Assembly: GCF_963583255.1 (NCBI RefSeq)
Contig: NC_084813.1
Location: 19,679,002-19,743,001, forward strand
Direction: 5' to 3'
DNA length: 64,000 nt
From: Pyrus communis
Taxonomy: Eukaryota; Streptophyta; Magnoliopsida; Rosales; Rosaceae
Shown here: positions 35,586 to 45,448 of the stretch, piece by piece
Position numbering within the stretch: the stretch's first letter is position 1
Layout of the letters: every line of letters begins with the position of its first letter
Position numbers and translations under genes: made by a program
Notes under the pieces: model-generated
Database searches by the model: none
Seen by the model: only the letters and a program-made list of their open reading frames with translations
Told to the model about the DNA's origin: nothing

Positions 35586-36572
35586 CTACCCTGATAAGTC
35601 ACACATTGGATCAGGTATATCTATTGGTTTAGCTTGGTCGAGAAAATTGGTCTCAACACCCTTCTTCTTGATGGAGGCTTGATATAAATCCACCAGATGT
35701 TTTAGGGTACGACAAGTACGTGCCCAGTGCCCATTGTTACCACACCTATGACAGCCTCCTTCAGAGTTTCTGGAAGCATTATTCATATAGGCTTTGCCTT
35801 TGTGGCGATTTACATTTTTGAAGCTCGGGCCTGAATTATGCCTTGGAACCTGGTTGTGAAACTGGACACCATGATTCTTGTTTTTCTCGTTCCACCGTCC
35901 TCGCATGTGGCCACGTCCTCGTTTATGATTATTGCCACCAGAGGATATGGCGTTCACTTCAAGGGAAGCAGCATTCACTTCTGGGAATGGTGCAGATCCA
36001 GTAGGTCGGGACTGATGATTTTTCATCAGGAGCTCATTGTTTTGTTCAGCTACCAGGCGCTTAGATATCAACTGGTTGTATTCAGTGAAACCTTGCTCTC
36101 TGTACTACTGCTACATAAGCACGTTTGAGGCATGAAAAGTGTTGAAGGTCTTTTCCAGCATATCTTCCTCAATGATAGTTTCCTCACAGAGTTTCATCTG
36201 GGAGCTAATTCTGAACATCGCAAAATTGTACTCAGCCACTGACTTGAAATCCTGGATCCTTAGGTGAGTCCACTCATAACGAGCTCTTGGAAGAATCACT
36301 GTTTTCTGGTGATTGTATCTGTTTCTCAATGCCTTCCAGATAGCTAACGGATCTTCAACCATTAGGTACTCGCTCTTTAGTTCTTTATCAAGACGACGAC
36401 GGATAAAGATCATGGCATTTGCCCGATCTTGCGAAGATGCACTGTTCTCCTTTTTTATTGTTTCTCCAAGATTCCATGCCTACAAATTGATCTTGGTATC
36501 CGCTACCCAGGTAAGGTAGTTCTTCCCAGTAATGTCCAGGGCAACAAAATCAAGTTTTACCAAGTTTGCCAT
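35586..36572 (-). pseudogene. Copia gag with CCHC zinc knuckle, disrupted
   Basis: Starts at ATG 36572 (MANLVKLDFVALDITGKNY) and soon meets a stop. The frame resumes (MIFIRRRLDKELKSEYLMVE, WKALRNRYNHQKTVILPRA). A CCHC knuckle, CHRCGNNGHWARTC, lies near 35750. Confidence 0.9.
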
Positions 36573-36724
36573 TTTCTTTTCTGAAAGAAAAATTGAGATG
36601 TGTAAGAATTTGCAATAATATGTATTCTGGAGGTATCTAGTGTTAGAACTTCTGATTCTTACAAATTTTTCATTTTAATCTTCAGGCTAAAATGATAAGC
36701 ACTCGAAACTTCTGGCTCAAGATT

Positions 36725-37085
36725 TATATGATGAATGAGGAGGGCGATTGTACCACACCATTCTCATTGAAATAACATAACATAGGATGAGCGATTATTC
36801 CGCACCACTCAAGTAGCAGGAAAATTTAAATACACAGAGCAGGATGGGCGATTATACCGCACCACGTAAAATTGCAATGAAATTAAACAGCAGGTAAATT
36901 AAATATGCAGGGTAGGGTGGGTGATTATACCACTTCACCTAAAATTTGCAGTAAAATTAGATCTGCAGTCCAAGATAGGAGATGATACAGCGCCATCTTG
37001 GATTGCAGTAAGATTAAATTTACAGTTCAAGATGGGCGATTGTACAGCACTATCTTGGATTGCAGTAAAATCAATATAAATAAAC
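36725..37085 (-). repeat. Degenerate tandem repeats in the Copia 5' leader
   Basis: Five or more diverged copies of a ~60-70 bp unit with the core 'gatgggcgattataccgcac' lie between the gag start and the 5' LTR (cores near 36741, 36784, 36843, 36906, 36974 and 37032). This is the untranslated leader of the element, where packaging and translation signals usually lie. Confidence 0.8.
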
Positions 37086-37311
37086 ACTGGGTTAGCAATC
37101 AAGAGCTACACCAAACAAGAAATCAAAGATATAAGTAACTGTTAGGTCAACAACTAGAAGCAAGCATGGTGCAAACAATTCTTCGCGAGGGTATATCCAG
37201 CAGTTGAGGCAGTGGAAAAAGAAGAATAGTAAAATATTTAGAGGAAACTTTTTTTTTTCTTTCTTTCGGCGAAGAGAAATGAGAAATTGTTAGAGAGTCG
37301 TGTTGATAACA

Positions 37312-37595
37312 TGTTATAAATAGACAAAAGTTAGAGAGATAACATTTTCTAGTGACAGAAGCGAAGCAGGTGTAAAATATCACACTGTAACTATAACACA
37401 AAGGGATGACAAATAAAAAAGGGAGTGATAGATACTTATGTTATTGATCTTTTCTTCCACTTAGTATTTTGATAGTACACAGAGTGCTCTATTTATAGAG
37501 CAACTCCAGCACACACCTTTTGAAAATACAATCCTCATTCATTTCCCAAGTCCACATTAGTGTGGGCATTCATTAACCCACAAATATTTTCAACA
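37312..37595 (-). repeat. Copia 5' LTR
   Basis: Same ends as the 3' LTR. Directly inside it, on the sense strand, 'tgttatcaacacgactctc' is in the position of the tRNA primer-binding site. Confidence 0.93.
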
Positions 37596-37772
37596 ACTAT
37601 ATAATTTTCATTGGCCTTAATTGGACCATGAGGTTCAAACATATATAATCCAACATTAATGTACATTAATCCAAGAGAACGAATATGTTTTATTATAAAT
37701 GTTGCATGAGTTGAATCGGAGTGCGCTTAACTCGAAACCAGCACGCCAAGTTTACTATAATTGAGATTTTAT

Positions 37773-40311
37773 TCATTCCTCTTCTGCAGCAACTTCTTGG
37801 TTTTTGGTAGATAAGTCATGCCTGGAAAATATGAAAATTGGTGACAGTCAGATTCATTGTAATTACTTGTCATTCAAAACGAGACACAAATACGAGAGCA
37901 GTTAATTGTGCTATAAGATTAATTTGGAATGCTAATAACAATTTCCAATACAAGAGCACATGACAGCATACTGAATTTTACGCGAAAGTTGATACATAGC
38001 GGTTACAGACATCGCGAAACTTACACTCAAAAGATTCCAGTTCTTCTGCAATCTCAAAATGGACAAACTATGAGGATGTGAAAATTTATCTCAAACTTGT
38101 ATAGTAAACTGTTGATGTAATTAATTAATAACTTGAGGTTTAGAGTCAATTACTGGTGTAATTACTGCGCTGTATCTTGCCCATATAAGTCCGGTGGATG
38201 CAAGGGCTGGAGATCATCAAATGGGGATGCCAAAAGTTTTTATCAGTCAGTCAATTAATGAAATAATTACCAATCAACCAAAAACAATTACCAACCAGTA
38301 AGTAAACTTTTCAACAAAATGACAAGATGGGAGATTCTTGACCGCCCCGGCTATATATCCCCTGCTTCTTATATCTCTCAACATTCTCATTATGTGATAG
38401 CGGTTAGGTAACGTGATGAGATATATAGAAAGTAAGAAATATATCTCCGATTGTATGGTAAAAGGCTTGAAAGACCGAGGCCATCAAACAAATCTCAGTA
38501 CTCTCATTATGTGATAGCCGTTAGGCCACGTAATGAGATATATAAAAAATAAGAAATATATCTGGTTGTTTGGTAGAAGCGTTGAAAAACCGAGTCCATC
38601 AAAGAAATTAGGGAGTCATGGCCAACCTGATTGCTGAGGATAGGATAGTTTCTCTGGTGGTTTTGCTGAGTCGAGAATATTTGCAATGGTTAGACCCCAT
38701 TTAAATGTTGGGGCCCAGAAATGGACTGCAAATTAAAACACACAGAAAACCTTTTAACATATGAGAGGCTGTATTCTATCTACAATTTCTTTTCCTTTTT
38801 TTTTTTTTTTTTTGTGACAATTTTTTCTATTACAATTTCTTTATTAAAACTCCATATATTCTAAGACCAACCGGGGTAATGGTATAATCATGTAGTGTTA
38901 ATTGAATTTTATTTTATTTATAAAATAATTATATTCGTCATCAGATAAACTTTAACTTTACATTAAAGTCGAGTACCAAAAAACAAAGGAAACATATCAA
39001 GTTCATAAAGATGACAAATCAACAAGTTCAAAAGAGCAAAACAATAGTGGGCAAAATGCCGCGCGAACAAGCCCACGCCATCAAATCATTAAGTTTAAGG
39101 GGGTGTAGTCAAACTAAGATTTTAAAGGATTTTAAAAGTGATAGATTTGACAGGATTTAGGAAGATTTAAGACTTCTACAAAATTCATATGAATTTTAAA
39201 GAATTTGAATGGATTTAGTTTGTAGATTTTGGTAGATTATGGTGGATTTTCATATAATTTTTTTATTGAAAAAAAAAAAAAAAAATCTTTCCCCTTGCCC
39301 TACTATACTCGATAGCCACTTTATCCCCTCCATTTTCGGGTCCCATTTCATACAACCACAACTCCATCTCTTTATCAATTGATAGATCAACATAACTTTG
39401 GTGAGCTTTTGAGTACTACACCACCAACAACCATCACCATTGATTGCCTTTTTGCCACAGACGTACACTGTGGTACTTCAGTAGTGCTTGTAGTACCACA
39501 TACATTAAAAAATCAGAATGGCGGGAGAGTAGTATTAACCAAAATCCTAGATCAATCATGTCCTTCAATAATCATACATGCCTAATTAAGGTCTAAGGGT
39601 CATAATAAGAGATTCCACTAAAGTATATGGTGGTTACCTGTGAGTGGCTGGGGTTGGTAGAGATTTGAGGACCGCCTAGATGGAAAAGGATTTGAAATCT
39701 GAGGGGGTGATGTTGGATTCTTTTTAGTCTTGGTTATATATACTTCATGCTCTCAAATCCCACAAAATCCACAACTTATTGAAATCCTCCAAAATCTTAA
39801 TTTTTTTAATACACTTAGATTTGGATGGATTTTAAAATCATTTAAAATATTTTAATTGACTACACCTAGATTTGAATAGATTCTAAAATTCTTTAAAATC
39901 TTTTAATTGACTACACTAGGATTTTAAAGTCTTTTAAAATACTCTCAAATCTGAGTTTGACTACACCCTCTAATTCACAAAATCATTAGTTAAAGCTGCC
40001 ATAACATTCTAAAGTCAGTTATGCACTAAAATTCATTAAGAGTTTTAGTTTTCACTTAAGAAATCAATAATCTCAACCACATGTTCTTTCATCTCAATAA
40101 CTTTCATACTAATCAAGCACCACCTATCGGATTAACACGAAATGATCGATTAAGATCAACAATCCATCAACAATAATCATTGAGAAATTAAGAACAATAT
40201 AACTAAATAACATACAGAAAATTAATAGTAAAAACTTGTAGAGTAAGTAAACAAACTAGTTTTAGGGCCAGCTGGGTGGTTCCAAAGTGCTTGCAGCTTG
40301 GGATTTGCCAT
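37773..40311 (-). CDS. Mitochondrial pyruvate carrier subunit (MPC2-type)
   Basis: Exons: 40311-40257, 38725-38627, 38206-38154, 38045-37972 and 37821-37773, totalling 330 nt (109 aa), the normal length for plant MPC proteins. The start MANPKLQALWNHPAGPKT and the following HFWAPTFKWGLTIANI, STGLIWARYSAVITP and KNWNLLSV...MYQLSRKIQHD are the conserved blocks, covering 2-3 membrane helices. The protein would form the inner-membrane hetero-oligomer that imports pyruvate into the matrix. Relative to relatives I remember, VNVAMAGTG is diverged to VSFAMSVTA. An acceptor at about 40341 suggests a 5'UTR intron. Intron 1 hosts a DNA element and intron 2 a 117 bp tandem duplication. A Copia element lies 178 bp beyond the stop. 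Confidence 0.92.
38385..38615. repeat. 117 bp tandem duplication in MPC intron 2
   Basis: Two copies of a unit starting 'tctcattatgtgatag' then 'cgttagg..acgt.atgagat' lie at 38385 and 38502, with about 10-15% divergence by eye. The second copy ends just before the exon 2 donor at 38626. Confidence 0.85.
39099..39970. mobile_element. ~870 bp DNA element in MPC intron 1
   Basis: The ends are inverted: left 'gggggtgtagtcaaactaag', right reverse complement 'gagggtgtagtcaaactcag'. Subterminal AT-rich 'gattttaaa' repeats occur at both sides. 'taa' lies immediately outside both ends (left ...ttaa|, right |taatt), suggesting a 3 bp TWA-type duplication as in PIF/Harbinger elements. No transposase frame. 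Confidence 0.7.
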
Positions 40312-40774
40312 GAATTATACAGATCCCTTCTCGAGATCTGACTGAATATACAGCAAATATGAGGAACAAGGAGATAAGAACTTATATATATTAATCATTA
40401 TATAGTGGTTGAATTCAAGGAAAGATACTGTATAATTATATAAGCAAAGTAATCTTCTGACAAAAAACCAAAAAGAATAATCTAAGCAAAGCTATTTGAC
40501 AAAAATTATATTTTAAAATTAGGGCAAGTGGTCCGCTATGGTAGTGGTGGAGAAGAGTATTGCCGTCCTTACCCTACAACATGGGTTTAAACTTCATCAG
40601 TTTTCTAATGTATAGTTTGAAATATACATATTTTAAAACAAGGGAGAAAATAAAACATTAAAATAAAATGCAGCCTCTATATTATTGGCCCCTTTAAACT
40701 ACTTAAACCATTAATGGATCCCTTTTGGTGAACAATGCATGAATTGAATACCCCATATATCTATCTTATTCTTT

Positions 40775-40799
40775 TATATATATATATATATATATATAG
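40775..40799. repeat. (TA)n microsatellite
   Basis: About 12 uninterrupted TA units in the repeat-rich region upstream of the pyruvate carrier gene. Confidence 0.9.
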
Positions 40800-41099
40800 A
40801 TAGATAAAATAGAAAGCCAGCGCCCCACGCATGCCGACAAAAATTTGAGGTCATGCCATTAGACAAAAATATTAGGACAAAATTGTCCCTTAACTAAAAA
40901 AATCCAAAAGTAGTCTAATATAATATATCAAATAATGCATGGGTAATTTGGTAATTTGGTCATCATACAATATAATATAAATATAAGTGGGAAGAGAGAA
41001 GAATAAAAAAGGTTTTTTCGCGCACAGATAACAATATGATTAAATAAGTTGTCAAATATCTTTCGTACACGGATAATAATGTGATTAAATTAATTGTCA

Positions 41100-41195
41100 A
41101 ATAAAATTTTTTTTTTTAAAGAAACAATGTTATCTACAGTAAGAGGAAAAGAAGTGAGCTTAGCCTCACAATATGCTAGCAATAATATGATTCAA
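41100..41195 (-). mobile_element. 5'/3'-truncated SINE copy
   Basis: 'aaagaaacaatgttatctac...gcttagcctcacaatatgctagcaataatatgattcaa' matches the body of the SINE family at 45057, 54880 and 57590 in minus orientation. The tRNA-like head is missing. Confidence 0.7.
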
Positions 41196-41640
41196 TCAAT
41201 TGTTTATTAAATATTATTTTCTTTATTCTTAATGTAAATTCTATAGAGAGCGATTTTATTATGTAAATTCAGCTACTTTAATTGGTTTATGAGGGGTTTC
41301 TTTTAGTATGATCTAAAATTATTCATTTACTTCAAATATTTGACTTTTCTTTTGTCAATTTACGCATATAAATATATTTAAAACGTGTAAGTCGTGCGTA
41401 TCATACCGTGATTCAAAAAATGCATTTTGCAAGCGCTCGAAATCCCAACCACTGTTTTCTTGTTATGAAATCAGGTCGTACTGAGGAAGCTTTTTGGTAT
41501 TGTGGAAAGTTGTTTGTGCTAATAAGTTACTTCTCTCGTGCAAGAAGTTGTTTTTAAAGTATTTTCTCAATTATTTTAATTCCTAAATTACAGATATTAT
41601 TTTCCTATGTCACCCATTATGAACTAAACTTTTTTCTCTT

Positions 41641-41825
41641 GGATGCATTTTTGCTCACCACTATTTAGTGTGGTATATGCTCACCATCTTATTTATCACC
41701 GTTAGATGAGTTTGAATTTTGAGATTTGTGTTTATTTACTACACGAATCTCGAAATTCAAATTTATGTGATAAATAAAATGGTGAGCATACACCACACTA
41801 AATGGTGGTGAGCAAAAATGCACTA
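41641..41825. mobile_element. 185 bp MITE with 9 bp target-site duplication
   Basis: Almost the entire element is an inverted repeat: 'tgcatttttgctcaccact' on the left and the same in reverse on the right, with arms of ~75 bp. It is flanked by identical 9 bp 'ttttctctt' at 41632-41640 and 41826-41834. A 9 bp duplication points to the Mutator-like superfamily. Confidence 0.88.
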
Positions 41826-42333
41826 TTTTCTCTTAATCTGTTTTAACCACTTGGCACGAGTTTGGACTCAAAGTCAGCAAGATGTGGGTTTTGCATTTAC
41901 CATATGATCACTTAATGATCAGATTTACAGAGTAATTAGTGATTGTACAACGTTAGTATGAAAACATAAACTGTTATATGAAATTTAAAAATTTTAAAAG
42001 CGTTGTATGAGTTTGAAATTGGACAAAAAACTTGAGGGCCAAAATGTACTTTTACCTTATAACTTTGTATCTCAATGACTAATCAAATTTTAACTTTAAT
42101 TAAAGTACAAATTTAATCGGTGACATATCATTTGCTACACAAAATTAGGGTACCTAATATTATTCTTTGATTAAATCAAATATGCAGACTTAATCCAAAA
42201 GCATTCAAAATCTTTGAAAGCGCGTGCATGGAGACTAGTATATATTACGTAACACCACATATATGAATGTGACAATCGCCAAACTTTTTCTAAAAGAGGA
42301 GTTAGATTGAACACAATAAGTGTTGTATAACTA

Positions 42334-42532
42334 GGAAAGGGATCCTCTCCAGATCCCTTTCACCAAATTCACCCAATCACCTAATCCAGACCCTTGAAAT
42401 TTGATCTAACGGCTCAAGTTATTATAATTTTTAAAGGAACCCCCTGTTTGTAGCCATTGGATCAAATTTTAAGAATCTGAATTGATTTATTGGGTGAATT
42501 TGATGGAAGGGATCTGAAAATGATCCCTTTCC
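42334..42532. mobile_element. 199 bp MITE with perfect 9 bp target-site duplication
   Basis: The terminal repeats 'ggaaagggatc..tttcagatccctt.caccaaattcaccc' match in inverted orientation over ~40 bp. The identical 9 bp 'gtataacta' flanks it at 42325-42333 and 42533-42541. This is a Mutator-like non-autonomous element of the same type as 23006-23205. Confidence 0.9.
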
Positions 42533-42774
42533 GTATAACTAAACACGTATGTGAGTTAAGAACGGTAGAGCTAGCTGTTTAGCCCAAAAAAAAGAACAGT
42601 AGAGCTAGCTAGCTAGGGTTGTCAACTTAGAAACTTTTAAATGAAAGGATGATATGTCTGGAGGGAGTATGGTCAAAAACCATGTGAGATTGAATGATGT
42701 TTTGGTTCTTAGAAATCAGTTTTCTCAAGTAAATTCTGACCTTTGTCTTTCCCTCAAGTCGCATCGCAACAAAG

Positions 42775-42986
42775 GAAAATAATCCTCCTCGGATCCTTTT
42801 GTTGGGGTATCGGGAATTCTGTGATCGTGACTATTTATCGTACATCGTACGATCAAAAATCATTTGAAATTTAAAATTAAATATAAATAGTACCTAACAA
42901 AAACTGACCGCACGATATATGATTAACGGTCATGATCACTGGATCTCTGAGATCCCATGAAAAAGAATCCTACGAGGATCCTTTTC
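42775..42986. mobile_element. 212 bp MITE with 9-10 bp target-site duplication
   Basis: The ends 'gaaaataatcctcctcggat' and, inverted, 'gaaaaggatcctcgtaggat' are flanked by the direct repeat 'cgcaacaaag' at 42765-42774 and 42987-42996. The central part also pairs ('gtgatcgtgactatttatcg' with 'cggtcatgatcac'). Confidence 0.85.
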
Positions 42987-43029
42987 CGCAACAAAGAAAG
43001 CAACAATAATAGCAGATAGCACACACATA

Positions 43030-43052
43030 TGTATATATATATATATATATAG
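43030..43052. repeat. (TA)n microsatellite
   Basis: About 10-11 TA units, next to the orphan bHLH-like exon. Confidence 0.9.
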
Positions 43053-43079
43053 ATCAATATCATGCACCTCTCAACTTAC

Positions 43080-43246
43080 AAAAAGTCACATTTACGTGGC
43101 ACATATTTTCTAGAGCCGGAAGTCCGGTCATGAACTCAATAGCTTCCATAGCGGAGTTGACTAAACGGATAATGATGCCACCATCATCCTGTTTCAGAAT
43201 CAGTGGGTGAAGTCCTTCGACTTCGTTGAGATAGACCATTCTTATT
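43080..43246 (-). pseudogene. Orphan exon resembling the ACT-like end of a plant bHLH factor
   Basis: Minus strand: an acceptor-like GCAG ends at 43247 and a strong donor (TTTTT|GTAAGTTG) sits at 43079. Between them one frame stays open, reading MVYLNEVEGLHPLILKQDD then IIIRLVNSAMEAIEFMTGL and ENMCHVNVTF. This loosely fits the pattern (EVEG...RLMEAI..LGL.V.N.NVTTF) of the C-terminal ACT-like domain of bHLH factors such as bHLH27/35. No bHLH domain or further exon was found within 1 kb on either side, so it is likely a dispersed exon fragment. It could also be a chance open frame. Confidence 0.4.
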
Positions 43247-44246
43247 CTGCAAAATTCGAGAACTTAACCCAATAAGGAATCAGCAGGTTTTCTATAACCT
43301 TGGAATCCTTATACTATAAGGATTGGAGTGCGCCGCAAGTAATCATACTCCTAAAATAATACAATATCTACTTCCTAAATACCCTCATGAATCCAGGTTT
43401 AATGCAGATTCTACTATCCTAAATGATCCTCTCCACAATTGATATAAAAATACACTTCTACTTCAACCACACACAAGGAGAAGGCCTAGGGACAAAACAG
43501 TCATTGCCTTGGACACATCCATTTCTGTAGTTGCATTGGGTGAATTTTTTGGAATTTTCATAGGGAGAATCGCGTGTGTGCAAAAATATGGTGGAAGGAA
43601 TTGATTGATCTTAATTTATTATAATTATCTGTGATTAAGTTGATTGAGTGATCAAGCTTGTAATTACTTTGATTGCTGCCAATTAGGCTGATGATGTTCT
43701 GAGAATTGGAAGAAAAAAAATTGATTATTTCTCTTTTAATTTCTTTTTTTTTTTATACATATAAAAATATTTATTTATAAAAAAAGTATTCTTTTATTTA
43801 TAGAAAAAGTTTACTATCTGTAGTTATTTAAAATCTGAAGGGTGTTAGTGGAATGAGTTTACTATCATCTATTTCACGATATTAGCGAACATGTTTTAAT
43901 TTAAAATGAGATCTACCAACATAAGTGAGTTTCATCTCTATTAGGCAAGTGAAGGATGAGATTAAATGATCAATCTATCGAGACCAAGTCTACATATGTG
44001 ATCAAAAGAATGACTCAATTAACCAACAAGCGACTAAGAACGAAATTGTTTATGACAATAGACTGATCTCATATTTGTTCATAGCTAAAATTAATTAAAA
44101 CCAACTCATCAAAGGAAGAAAACGCAATGCTAAAACAAAATATAAGAAAAAACAAATATGAAACGAATGCGAAAACCAGAACCCTGCAGAGCACTGCCGT
44201 AACCCTAGCAAGCTAGCTAGGTTACCTAGCTATCCCCATTTGGCGA

Positions 44247-44558
44247 TCAGTGTCCCATTACAATGACATGACTCGATTCATTATCTTCAGCATCATCTGG
44301 GTCTGATGCTTCGGCTGCATCTGGCTCAACTTCGCCGGTTCTTGCCGAAAAAGTCACTGCAACCTTGTTCACAATCTTGTATGTGTCATCCACATCATCG
44401 TCCCCAATTACATCACTCTCATGCTCCTGGCATTGGTCCCCATTGTTCGGGTCACTGTGGCAGTCGCCATGGTCCTCACTAGCCTCGGCCACCTTGACTA
44501 AGAACACACTGACCAAGAGTGTCCCTAGGCAAAGCAAAAGCAGTCCCCTTGATACAGC
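44247..44558 (-). CDS. Small secreted acidic protein of unknown function
   Basis: A single exon encodes 103 aa from ATG 44558 (MAVSRGLLLLCLGTLLVSVF), a clear signal peptide probably cleaved after ...KVAEA. The mature part is rich in Asp and Glu with two Cys close together (DCHSDPNNGDQC) and ends SSHVIVMGH. I do not recognise a family. The in-frame codons just upstream (to 44591) lack an ATG. No lesions seen, but there is no second line of evidence that it is expressed. Confidence 0.55.
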   Translation of the reverse strand, partial: AVSRGLLLLCLGTLLVSVFLVKVAEASEDHGDCHSDPNNGDQCQEHESDVIGDDDVDDTYKIVNKVAVTFSARTGEVEPDAAEASDPDDAEDNESSHVIVMGH

Positions 44559-45448
44559 CATTAATTGTAGTAACGAAAAGGGAATTTTCAAGGTTTTTCG
44601 CGAGGGATTGCTCGTGGAAAATTCAGATTTTAGGGTTTCTGTGGAGTTTGATAGCGTGAAATGTGACTGAAGGAGTTGTGGGGATTTTAAAGTGAGTGTT
44701 GTTTACTAAAATAAGAAGTGAGTTTTTTTTTTTTGTGGCCTTGAGGAGTTTGTAATTAGGAGTTGAGCAAGTCTTATGGCTTTGATGTGGAAGAATGTCC
44801 TATATGTCTGCCTTGTTATTTGAATCACTGTTAGCATTGTCTTAGATTTTGTTTTCTTAGGTGTGATTTGGTCCGAATTCGTTATCTTAACAAATCAAAC
44901 AAGACTCCAGATTAATCGGCTGATGATAATTTGATCCGACCTTATATTGGATGCATGTCAGCTAGAGAACTTTTTAAGTTTTTTTTTTATGAACTAGAAA
45001 TATACCTAGCTATTTACTTATACAAGTTCAAGCAAGCAAAGTACTTTAGCGCTTATTTTTCTTTTTTGACAAACAATATTATCTAGATTAAGGGGAAGAG
45101 GGTGTGCTTAGCCTCACAGTGAGCTAGCAATAATGTGGTTTAAATTCGCCTTTGGCGAGAATCGAACCTAAGACCTTACAAGTGAAGAGGAATACTACTA
45201 AACCATAGTACTATGTTTACAATATTTTTCGAACGTAGGTCAATCTCATCCATGTCCGATCTGTTTTTATTTGGACAAACTCAAAAAACCATTGTCAAAA
45301 GATAAACCGATCGACTTGGAGTTGCTCCTTAAATTTGCAATTTTGATGTTGCATTATCAGTGTTAATACACCTCCAATCGAGCGAAGAACAAAAACCAAA
45401 CTCTCCGCCTTCAATTCGAATCAAGCTAAAAGATACATCGGTGAGATA
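44559..45448. other. Spacer with a SINE copy, upstream of LpxB 3' end
   Basis: Contains the upstream region of the small secreted-protein gene, one nearly full SINE (45057-45225) and, near 45400, the presumed 3'UTR of LpxB. Confidence 0.5.
45057..45225 (-). mobile_element. tRNA-derived SINE, nearly full length
   Basis: Minus-strand reading: 'catagtactatggtttagtagtattcc' as tRNA-like head, then a B-box 'aggttcgattctcgcc', then 'aaaggcgaatttaaaccaca', 'gaggctaagcacac' and an A/T-rich tail ending in 'gacaaacaatattatc' reversed. The same family is present at 54880-55048 and, on the plus strand, 57590-57770. Confidence 0.8.

Larger units (their letters stand above)
31293..37595 (-). mobile_element. 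Ty1/Copia LTR retrotransposon, full length but decayed
   Basis: Two LTRs of about 285 bp (31293-31578 and 37312-37595), each reading TGTTATAAATAG...TTTTCAACA on the plus strand, bound a ~5.7 kb interior. Minus-strand order is gag, integrase, reverse transcriptase, RNase H, polypurine tract, which is the Copia order. The LTRs differ at roughly 20 positions by eye, so the insertion is not recent. Flanks 'acaat' and 'actat' match at 4 of 5 bases, a degraded target duplication. The interior has many stops and frameshifts, so it is non-autonomous. It sits 178 bp beyond the stop codon of the pyruvate carrier gene, probably in its 3' flank. Confidence 0.95.
40312..44246. other. Repeat-rich region between MPC and a small secreted-protein gene
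   Basis: Contains AT microsatellites (40775-40799 and 43032-43051), a partial SINE (41100-41190), three MITEs with target duplications (41641-41825, 42334-42532, 42775-42986) and an orphan bHLH-like exon (43080-43246). The remaining sequence is AT-rich with no supported gene. Confidence 0.6.

Noticed and set aside
36725..37085. CRISPR-like spaced repeats
   Set aside because: The units are diverged, of uneven spacing and inside a plant Copia leader; nothing prokaryotic is present.
40520..40610. Possible further SINE ('ggtccgctatggtagtggtg...gggtttaaacttcatc')
   Set aside because: A- and B-box resemblance is weak and no tail or second copy was found in the window.
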